Shown here in pieces: positions 15,426 through 22,401 of a stretch of 32,034 bases of DNA (its first letter is position 1; each line of letters starts with the position of its first letter). Where the stretch lies: assembly GCA_938082855.1 (NCBI GenBank), contig CALKCC010000057.1, positions 1 to 32,034 of the forward strand, given 5' to 3'. The notes under the pieces were generated by a model that worked only from the letters and a program-made list of their open reading frames with translations, was not told the DNA's origin and searched no databases. The DNA is from an uncultured Pirellulaceae bacterium (GTDB taxonomy: Bacteria > Planctomycetota > Planctomycetia > Pirellulales > Pirellulaceae). The translations under genes were made by a program, and so were the position numbers.

Positions 15426-16769
15426 CTACAGTACTTTACTGGCCAGATCTGCCAACACAGACCGCTCGCCTTTTTCCAGCATGACATGAGCATAGATCCC
15501 CTGCCCTTTCATCCGACTTATCAGGAATGATAATCCATTAGATTCGGTATCTAAGTAGGGATGGTCAATCTGATGAATGTCTCCGGTGAGCACAATCTTC
15601 GTGCCCTCGCCCGCGCGAGTGATAATCGTCTTCATTTCGTGCGGAGTCAGGTTCTGTGCTTCGTCGACGATGAAATATACATTTTGTAAACTGCGACCAC
15701 GAATATAGCTCAAAGGCGTAATCAACAATCTTTCATTTTCCAGCATACTGCGGACGTTGATCTGCCGGGGATCGGTCGTACCAAATTGATTTTGAATCAC
15801 TTTGAGATTGTCGTAGAGTGGCTGCATATACGGGTCCATCTTGGCATCGATGTCTCCCGGTAGAAACCCGAGATCCCGATTCGAAAGAGGAACAATCGGC
15901 CGCCCCATCAAAACCTGCTGATAGGCTCCATTCCGCTCTAATGCAGCTGCCAATGCCAGCAATGTTTTGCCGGTACCGGCCTTTCCCACCAGCGTGACCA
16001 GTCTGATGCTGTCATCCAACAACGCCTGTAAGGCAAAAGTCTGCTCAACATTTTTGGGTTGGATTCCATAGGAAACTGGTTTGTCGACACGACAGAATGA
16101 TCCAACACCTTCGTTATACGTAGCGAGCGTGCTTTTCGAGCCATGGCGAAACACGAAGAACTCATTGGCATGTAAGACGACATCATCCGGTAGCCCAAGT
16201 TTTTCAGCTTCGATCGTACCGCCATTGGCATAAAATTCATCGATCAATTCCGGAGCGGTTTCCAGAATCTGAGTGCCTCGGTACAGCTGTTCGACGTCAT
16301 CCACTTTGTCCGTGGTATAGTCTTGTGCTACGACATTTAATCCACGCGCTTTCAACCTTAGATTAGTATCCTTGGTAATCAAAATCACTTTTCGATCAGG
16401 GTGATTTTGTTGTAAGAGCAATGCCGCATTGAGAATGCGATGATCCGGGCAATCCTGAAGGAAGGCTCTCCCCAACTTCTTGTTCAGTTGGTCGGTGACC
16501 AGAATCCAGAGGCGTCCTGACTGTTCCCCTAGGCTCATTCCATCTTCATTGAGCACATCATCACTGTACTCATCCACCTTCCGAAGAAACCGGCGGGCTT
16601 GCAGATTTCTGTTCTCATTCCCTTTTTTGAACTTATCAAGTTCTTCGAGAACAACCATTGGAATGACGACGTCATGTTCGTCAAAATTGAGAAAGCATTC
16701 TCCATCATGAAGAATGACGTTCGTATCCAGTACAAAGAGCTTCTTACCACCGATGGGCAGCTGGATCAT
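15426..16769 (-). CDS. phoH: PIN-PhoH protein (PhoH2-type RNase/ATPase)
   Basis: The protein is 447 aa. The start at 16769 is chosen over an in-frame ATG 60 bp upstream because AGGAGG lies 6 nt before it. An N-terminal PIN domain (about 10-150) has Asp15 in VLDTNVILHD, acidic residues in LEELDKF and Asp134 in ITKDTNLRLKA. A C-terminal PhoH ATPase has Walker A GKAGTGKT (262-269) and Walker B FIVDEAQN (Asp369-Glu370), then TGDIHQID. PhoH2 proteins are reported as RNA-cleaving ATP-driven helicases; PhoH is a classic phosphate-starvation gene. It is last in a minus-strand group with phoU and the pseudokinase-like gene (86 bp gap), which fits a phosphate-linked role. Confidence 0.92.
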   Translation of the reverse strand: MIQLPIGGKKLFVLDTNVILHDGECFLNFDEHDVVIPMVVLEELDKFKKGNENRNLQARRFLRKVDEYSDDVLNEDGMSLGEQSGRLWILVTDQLNKKLGRAFLQDCPDHRILNAALLLQQNHPDRKVILITKDTNLRLKARGLNVVAQDYTTDKVDDVEQLYRGTQILETAPELIDEFYANGGTIEAEKLGLPDDVVLHANEFFVFRHGSKSTLATYNEGVGSFCRVDKPVSYGIQPKNVEQTFALQALLDDSIRLVTLVGKAGTGKTLLALAAALERNGAYQQVLMGRPIVPLSNRDLGFLPGDIDAKMDPYMQPLYDNLKVIQNQFGTTDPRQINVRSMLENERLLITPLSYIRGRSLQNVYFIVDEAQNLTPHEMKTIITRAGEGTKIVLTGDIHQIDHPYLDTESNGLSFLISRMKGQGIYAHVMLEKGERSVLADLASKVL

Positions 16770-16855
16770 CGAGACCTCCTGTCTCTCACGCTGTTGCCGA
16801 TGCTCAGCAACTTCAACAACGCAATTCACTAAGTTATAGTGCCCCGCTTTGTCTT

Positions 16856-17524
16856 CTATCTATCGGAGAAGGATACGATCCCAAGCTCCCACAAGTCAAT
16901 AACAACTGACTGCATATCGTGATAACCGCCTGAAAACCCTGATCCCAGCATTTTGAACAACAACGATCTCAGGGACATCGGTTCAACTGGCCGAGCGGAC
17001 AACTCTATCTCATTAGCCGCCGATTCCTTCAGTTGCTTTAGGGGATCTGCGTCTAAGCCAAATAATGCCTGGCAGAAAACATCGGCCAGATTCCTTATAT
17101 CGGTTTCCACGTTTTCCTGTAATGGACCGTATGCCTGTCCGTATTGGTTTGGAGATGCAATGTCCAGCGGCCATTGATCCTCAAGAAATTCAATCGCATG
17201 TTCAAACACTGAGCTCGGAACAAAGAGCTTAATCTCACCCTGATCGTCTATATAGATATTCTCGAGCGTCAGTCTCTTTCCCAGGGTCAGCTGAAAGCTA
17301 TGAATGTGAGATAGGCTATGAGCTATCTTCGTCATGACTTCGACTGCAACTTCGGTTGGTAGAACACCTGTTGATGTCAGTAAATCGTGTAGCGAGTCTA
17401 GATCAACCAGCTCGTTGTCAGAGCAATCCAATAGGATATTAGGGTGATGCGACAAGCTTGCCTGCATATCCTCGCAAATCTGTTTTTTATCGTACGTTGA
17501 ACTCTCTGGTGGTGCTAATACCAT
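16856..17524 (-). CDS. Pseudokinase-like protein (C-lobe remnant of a protein kinase)
   Basis: The protein is 222 aa, ATG with AAGGA 9 nt upstream. It reads as a protein-kinase C-lobe: LDSLHDLL like an alphaD region (43-50), VMTKIAHSLSHIHSFQL like alphaE (63-79), GKRLTLENIYID in place of HRDLKPENILLD (82-93), GEIKLF in place of the strand before DFG (96-101), then SPNQYGQ and TDIRNLADVFCQALFG like the APE segment and alphaF (141-156). HRD is GKR and DFG is replaced by VPS, while the Asn of ENI remains. No glycine-rich loop or N-lobe is present. Thus catalysis is unlikely and a scaffold or binding role is inferred. It lies between phoU and phoH on one strand. Homology is my reading of the pattern, not a search. 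Confidence 0.6.
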   Translation of the reverse strand: MVLAPPESSTYDKKQICEDMQASLSHHPNILLDCSDNELVDLDSLHDLLTSTGVLPTEVAVEVMTKIAHSLSHIHSFQLTLGKRLTLENIYIDDQGEIKLFVPSSVFEHAIEFLEDQWPLDIASPNQYGQAYGPLQENVETDIRNLADVFCQALFGLDADPLKQLKESAANEIELSARPVEPMSLRSLLFKMLGSGFSGGYHDMQSVVIDLWELGIVSFSDR

Positions 17525-17651
17525 ACTGGCGATTCCTTCTCGGTGAGAACACTTGTTTTCAATCGATTACTTGTAAGTAATGTACGCTTCAGATATTCAG
17601 ATCTCTTGAGTGTTTAATTAGAAATTGATGAAGCTGCATACCGATCCAGAT

Positions 17652-18305
17652 TCATGCCACACGCTGACGACGAGGTAGAATTCTTCCATGTTTGAGATAA
17701 TAGACATGGGCGGCGACATTACTGGAAAAATCGACCAATAAACTGATAGCACGGGCACACTCCAGAAGATAGGTTGCTTCCACCACAGCATCCGCATCTT
17801 GTTTCACCGTCTGTTTCAAGGCGTCAAGCACTGCCGCATATTGCTTCGTTATATGTCCACGGATTTCAAAAGCATTGCAGGCACGACTCTCATCAGCTCG
17901 AATATAGGCCTCGACAGACTCCGAAACACTGTTCACTGATTGATACGCCATCTGTTCCAACTCGGTGGTCACTAAGCTATAGGACGATGAATTAAAGTGA
18001 CTGGCGTTAACAGCAATCTCGACGGCCAGCTTACTGATGCTGCTCAGTTCCTGGTTGACTTTTAAAACAGCGGCGATCCTTCGCAAGTCACTCGCCACTG
18101 GTTGCTGCAATGTAAGCAGCTCGAGGCACTTGTGTTCGAGCCGAATCGCTCTCTGGTACACAAGCGGTTGCAGTTCCTGAATATCATCCAGCATAGAAAC
18201 ACTCTCGGATAAACTGCGTACTGCATCGGACAGCATGGATTCAATCATGGTGCAAATGACCACCAATTCGCGATGCAATTGTTCAATGGATCTATGTAAT
18301 GTCAC
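17652..18305 (-). CDS. phoU: PhoU-family phosphate signalling protein
   Basis: The protein is 217 aa, standard for PhoU, with a GTG start (AAGG close by, AGGGA further up). Two three-helix PhoU repeats are visible: the first ends with LELLTLQQPVASDLRRIAAVLK, the second with YLLECARAISLLVDFSSNVA. The usual metal-binding E/DxxxD pair is only partly preserved (EIAVNASH in place of E-R-I-G-D). PhoU links Pst transporters to the PhoR/PhoB-type kinase and silences the Pho regulon in high phosphate. It is divergent from the first pstS and shares a 300-bp regulatory gap with it; the pseudokinase-like gene follows after 127 bp. Confidence 0.88.
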   Translation of the reverse strand: MTLHRSIEQLHRELVVICTMIESMLSDAVRSLSESVSMLDDIQELQPLVYQRAIRLEHKCLELLTLQQPVASDLRRIAAVLKVNQELSSISKLAVEIAVNASHFNSSSYSLVTTELEQMAYQSVNSVSESVEAYIRADESRACNAFEIRGHITKQYAAVLDALKQTVKQDADAVVEATYLLECARAISLLVDFSSNVAAHVYYLKHGRILPRRQRVA

Positions 18306-18429
18306 TACCTTATTCGGTCCCTTAAGTATCGATGACGATTCTTGAATCTAACTAGCTCTAATAGCAAACTTCCTGCCACTAATCCCGCATCTTTAGTATC
18401 GGGAAACAATAACAGAGTCATATTAAGGA

Positions 18430-18575
18430 AGGGGCAATGCTACGTGAATATCGCGTGAATGCGCGTTAACACTTTATTCACGTTTTCCTCACCTATTTCA
18501 CATCCAATTAGCGTCGCATCTTCACATTTGGGGTATTTAATTGAACGAAGAAGTTGATAGACATTCCGTTCACTT
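18430..18575. promoter_or_regulatory. Pho-box-like direct repeats in the 300-bp phoU/pstS divergent gap
   Basis: The gap 18306-18605 holds no gene. GTGAA occurs at 18434 and 18445, exactly 11 bp apart (CGTGAATATCG CGTGAATGCGC). On the other strand, TTCAC-type words occur at 18477, 18488 (CTCAC), 18497, 18521 and 18569. About 11-bp spacing of a short half-site is the geometry of PhoB/PhoP direct-repeat operators, and GTTCACC is the actinobacterial PhoP unit. A palindrome GTTCacttatcGAAC (18568-18582) lies nearer the pstS start. Assignment is inference from geometry and context; 18306-18429 shows nothing else clear. Confidence 0.45.
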
Positions 18576-18605
18576 ATCGAACATATGTATTGAAGGAAAG
18601 CGAAA

Positions 18606-19568
18606 ATGAAAAAATTGCTCTGTTCCGCTGTGATTCTCACAGCATTTATTACGGGCCAAACGTTTGGTCAGGGCGTTCAGGTTGATAGCAACCTGAACGA
18701 TTACACTCCGGTAGCTGGTGTTGCCGGAACAATTAAGAGCGTTGGTTCGGACACCATGAATAATATGATGACTTTATGGTCGGAAGGTTTTCTAAAGTAT
18801 TATCCGAACGTCCGTGTTGAGATTGAAGGAAAAGGTTCCTCGACAGCTCCTCCGGCTCTGATTTCAGGTACCTCCACTTTCGGGCCAATGAGCCGGAAAA
18901 TGAAAGACGCTGAAGTTGATGCCTTTGAGAAACAATACGGTTACAAGCCAACTCAGGTCGGAACAAGCATCGACATGCTGGCTGTGTATGTCAATAAAGA
19001 CAATCCAGTCAAAGGCTTGTCACTAGCACAGGTAGACGCCATCTTCTCTAGCACACGTAAGCTTGGGCTGGATGAGATCACTAACTGGGATGCAACAGGC
19101 GCTACGGGGCTAGGAGCAATTAGCCTCTATGGCCGTAACTCAGCTTCCGGGACTTACGGATATTTCAAGAAAAATGTCCTGGGTGACGGAGACTACAAAG
19201 CTTCTGTCAAAGAGCAGCCTGGTAGTGCCTCGGTTGTACAGGGTGTCGCATCTGATAAATCCGGAATTGGCTATTCTGGTATCGGCTACAAAACAGCTGA
19301 TGTCCGCGCCGTTCCACTGGCTGCAGAAGAAGGTGCTGAAGCCGTACCTGCGACAGCAGAATATGCCTACTCAGGTGATTACCCACTAGCTCGTTACCTG
19401 TGGTTAAGCGTGAATTACAAGCCTGGAAGCCAGCTCGATCCACTTCGTCGTGAATTCATGAAGTATATCTTCAGTCGTCAGGGTCAGGAAGCTGTTGTTA
19501 AAGATGGTTACTTCCCTGTCAACGCTAAGGTTTCTAGCAGTGCTCTGAATGCTGTTGGCATCAAGTAA
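18606..19568 (+). CDS. pstS: Phosphate ABC transporter substrate-binding protein PstS (first system)
   Basis: The protein is 320 aa with a cleavable signal peptide (MKKLLCSAVILTAFITGQTFGQ) and no lipobox, so a soluble periplasmic protein. Phosphate-pocket blocks are present: KSVGSDTMNNMM, GKGSSTAPPALISG, GPMSRKM, and RNSASGTYGYF for the second domain. The C-terminal QGQEAVVKDGYFPVN is typical. It binds orthophosphate and delivers it to the PstC-PstA channel. GAAGGAAAG lies just upstream of the ATG. It is followed by a strong hairpin before pstC, which would keep PstS made in excess over the membrane parts. Confidence 0.92.
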   Translation: MKKLLCSAVILTAFITGQTFGQGVQVDSNLNDYTPVAGVAGTIKSVGSDTMNNMMTLWSEGFLKYYPNVRVEIEGKGSSTAPPALISGTSTFGPMSRKMKDAEVDAFEKQYGYKPTQVGTSIDMLAVYVNKDNPVKGLSLAQVDAIFSSTRKLGLDEITNWDATGATGLGAISLYGRNSASGTYGYFKKNVLGDGDYKASVKEQPGSASVVQGVASDKSGIGYSGIGYKTADVRAVPLAAEEGAEAVPATAEYAYSGDYPLARYLWLSVNYKPGSQLDPLRREFMKYIFSRQGQEAVVKDGYFPVNAKVSSSALNAVGIK

Positions 19569-19680
19569 GCACCTTCTGGTTAGTAAAAGGGTAAAAGGGA
19601 TTAGGTGGTCAGGCAATTTAATGAATCGCCTTGAAAAAACACCTAGTACTCGCAGGTAAAAATGGGTAGTTCCCGCGACG

Positions 19681-19724
19681 CGGGTGGCGGTTCTCTCTTC
19701 GGAGGGGTCGCCGCCCGTCCTTTT
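19681..19724 (+). terminator. Intercistronic hairpin with UUCG tetraloop between pstS and pstC
   Basis: CGGGTGGCG (19681-19689) pairs with CGCCGCCCG (19709-19717). The inner arms continue as CTCTC/GAGGG and close on a C(UUCG)G tetraloop at 19697-19702. TCCTTTT follows. The stem is very stable but the T-run is short, so it is probably a partial terminator or 3'-end stabiliser of the pstS message. The rest of 19569-19806 shows no gene. Confidence 0.75.
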
Positions 19725-19806
19725 AGCTAACTCTAACCACGAGCCAAAAACGGGGCATCTTTCATAGTACAAACAAAAAAGGAAGCTAGAAAAGCGATTT
19801 ATTCTT

Positions 19807-22401
19807 ATGTCAACGGGAACTGGTAGCAAACGGCGTAAGACAACTCGACTGAGAGTCAAACTCTCAGATGCTCTCGCTCGGATAATTATCCGCATCGGAG
19901 GTATTGGCACCATTGGAACAGTCTCTTTAGTGGGTGTTCTGTTGGTAGTTGTCGTGGCCCCTCTCTATTTTGAGGCGTCCATCGAGCCGAAAGAATCTAA
20001 TACACTGGAATCAAAAGAGATTCCTATCAAAACGGTATTCGACGAATATCGCACGATCAGCTGGTCTCTATTTGCTGACGGAAATCTTCAGGCACGTCGT
20101 ACAGATACACTGGAATTACTGAGCGAACAGAACCTCACCGATGGAAAGGTGATTACCTCCAGTGTCTTCGAAATTGAAACCAATGAATTGGTCCTGGGAT
20201 TGGAGGACGGGAGTGCCCTCTTGGGTTCTATTGGATTTAATACGTCTTTCCTGGATGACGACCAGATCGACGAGGAATACCTGACGTTGCAGAAGGGGCA
20301 AATTGCAACGTACGAAGAGGGTACAGTCCAAATCACTCCACAAAAACAGTTCCGCATTCAGAAATTGAGCGTGGAGTTTAGGGAGCCACTTCAATTGTCG
20401 CAGCAAGCGATAACCCTGATGGATGCCATCCTTCCACTCAACGACGGTGGAGCAGGAAAGAAGACTAAGAAACTCGTTTTTGTCGACGCTACGGGGCGGG
20501 CGCAAATTGGAAATGTCGCCGAAAATGAAAACATGTTCACTGGTGATGTCGTATTGAAGTTTGAGGGCGTTGACCTGCCACTAAGTGACAAACGAACCGT
20601 AACGCCGGATTATCTCCGTTTCTATGGTGTCGGGGACAGAGTTTATTTGATTTGGAAAGATGGGGAGATCCATCGATTTGATACCCGTAATATCAAATCG
20701 GGTATTTCGACACCCGTGGTGGAAGACTTGCTTGGGGATAATTCTCTGCACATCACTGCGTTGGAATTCGCGTTGGGAAATGCCACGCTTCTTGTAGCAG
20801 ATTCCGGAGGCAACTTAAACGGGTGGTTGCAAACCCGAACCAAGAACGGCCAACCTGGCGACTATTTACAGTTGGTTCATCAACTACCTCAAAGCCAGTC
20901 TTGGGTCACCAGCCTTGGGTTATCTTCACGCAGTCGAATGATATCGGCAGGCTACGCCGACGGCACTCTCAAAGTATTTCACGTGACCACCGATCAGGAA
21001 ATATTCGCTACTCAGATTGGTTCCGAACGGGAAATTTTAAAGACCTTTATTACTCCCAAGGAAGACGGATTGGTTGCCATCACTAAAGATTCATTGTGGC
21101 ATGCAGACTTTGATCCTAAACACCCCGAAGCTTCAATGTCCTCTTTATTCGGTCCTGTTTGGTATGAAGGATACGACGAACCGAGACACATTTGGCAGTC
21201 TTCATTTGCCAGTGCTGCACCGGAAGTAAAACTGGGGTTGCGACCGTTAATTTTCGGAACATTGAAGGCAACATTTTACACAATGCTCTTTGGAACACCG
21301 ATCGCGTTACTTGGCGCAATTTACACCAGTGAATTCCTCAGTCGCCGGTCAAAGTCGATCATTAAGCCGAGCGTCGAAATGATGGCCAGTCTTCCCAGTG
21401 TGGTGTTGGGATTTTTGGCTGGATTGGTTCTGGCTCCGTTTGTTGAATATGTCATTCCTCAAATGCTAACCTGTGTCTTTCTAGTACCTGCCGTGTTTGT
21501 GTTTGGAGGCCACCTTTGGCAATTAATTCCCAGGGATTTACAGTTGCGGTACTCCCAGGTGCGATTTTGGCTAATGGTCATTACGATTCCTGTTTCCATG
21601 CTTATTGCCTACCTGCTAGGCCCAGCTATCGAGGAATTGCTGTTTAGTGGAGACATCCGCACCTGGCTCGAGGATCACAACCAGGGCAATGGTATAGGTG
21701 CCTGGATGATTCTGTGGCTACCCTTGAGTATTGTCATTGTGGGAGCGCTGGTCGTGACATTTGTGAGCCCACGAGTGAGAGCGGGTGCTCACAAACATAC
21801 CCGTTTTAAATTCGCGGTAATGGCCTTGGTTAGATTCTTATTAGCCTCAGCTTGTGTCGTTCTGTTCGCCTGGGGAATCTCATTCCTGCTAAATAGTATG
21901 GGATGGGATCCACGAGGTAGTTACATTGATAAATACGATCAACGGAATGCATTCGTGGTGGGTTTCGTAATGGGTTTTGCCGTCATTCCCATTATCTATA
22001 CCATCGCCGAGGATGCCCTCTCGACAGTCCCAAATCATCTACGAAGTGGATCCTATGGGACCGGGGCAACCACTTGGCAAACGTCTGTCCGAATTGTGAT
22101 TCCAACGGCTATGAGTGGCCTCTTTTCTGCTGTCATGGTGGGACTTGGACGAGCGGTGGGTGAGACGATGATCGTCCTGATGGCAGGTGGTAATACATCC
22201 GTCGAAGACTGGAATATGTTCAACGGATTCAGAACGCTTTCCGCCAACATTGCGGTGGAATTACCGGAAGCAGTACGCAATAGCACGCACTATCGTACGC
22301 TATTTTTAGCAGCGCTCACGCTGTTCTTACTTACCTTTGTCGTTAACACCGTTGCGGAACTTGTTCGACTTCGATTCAGAAAGAGAGCATACCAATTATG
22401 A
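19807..22401 (+). CDS. pstC: Giant phosphate permease PstC with beta-propeller-like insertion
   Basis: The protein is 864 aa against about 300-330 for ordinary PstC. A first membrane segment (about 30-53) is followed by an extra-membrane region of about 420 residues (55-475). This holds repeated short beta-strand blocks resembling WD/propeller blades (ITALEFALGNATLLVADSGGNLNGW; SRMISAGYADGTLKVFHV). The permease core runs from about 476 to the end, with SLPSVVLGFLAGL and the ATPase-coupling EAA-type loop GSYGTGATTWQTSVRIVIP...GLGRAVGETM. Similar large PstC proteins (COG4590 type) occur in Pseudomonas and relatives. The insertion probably faces the periplasm and may sense or hold PstS. AAGGAAG is the nearest ribosome site but lies about 20 nt upstream. 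Stop overlaps the pstA start. Confidence 0.88.
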   Translation: MSTGTGSKRRKTTRLRVKLSDALARIIIRIGGIGTIGTVSLVGVLLVVVVAPLYFEASIEPKESNTLESKEIPIKTVFDEYRTISWSLFADGNLQARRTDTLELLSEQNLTDGKVITSSVFEIETNELVLGLEDGSALLGSIGFNTSFLDDDQIDEEYLTLQKGQIATYEEGTVQITPQKQFRIQKLSVEFREPLQLSQQAITLMDAILPLNDGGAGKKTKKLVFVDATGRAQIGNVAENENMFTGDVVLKFEGVDLPLSDKRTVTPDYLRFYGVGDRVYLIWKDGEIHRFDTRNIKSGISTPVVEDLLGDNSLHITALEFALGNATLLVADSGGNLNGWLQTRTKNGQPGDYLQLVHQLPQSQSWVTSLGLSSRSRMISAGYADGTLKVFHVTTDQEIFATQIGSEREILKTFITPKEDGLVAITKDSLWHADFDPKHPEASMSSLFGPVWYEGYDEPRHIWQSSFASAAPEVKLGLRPLIFGTLKATFYTMLFGTPIALLGAIYTSEFLSRRSKSIIKPSVEMMASLPSVVLGFLAGLVLAPFVEYVIPQMLTCVFLVPAVFVFGGHLWQLIPRDLQLRYSQVRFWLMVITIPVSMLIAYLLGPAIEELLFSGDIRTWLEDHNQGNGIGAWMILWLPLSIVIVGALVVTFVSPRVRAGAHKHTRFKFAVMALVRFLLASACVVLFAWGISFLLNSMGWDPRGSYIDKYDQRNAFVVGFVMGFAVIPIIYTIAEDALSTVPNHLRSGSYGTGATTWQTSVRIVIPTAMSGLFSAVMVGLGRAVGETMIVLMAGGNTSVEDWNMFNGFRTLSANIAVELPEAVRNSTHYRTLFLAALTLFLLTFVVNTVAELVRLRFRKRAYQL

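Noticed and set aside
16770-16829. ATG start extending PhoH by 20 residues
   Set aside because: The ATG at 16769 has AGGAGG 6 nt upstream and starts at the usual PIN-domain distance.
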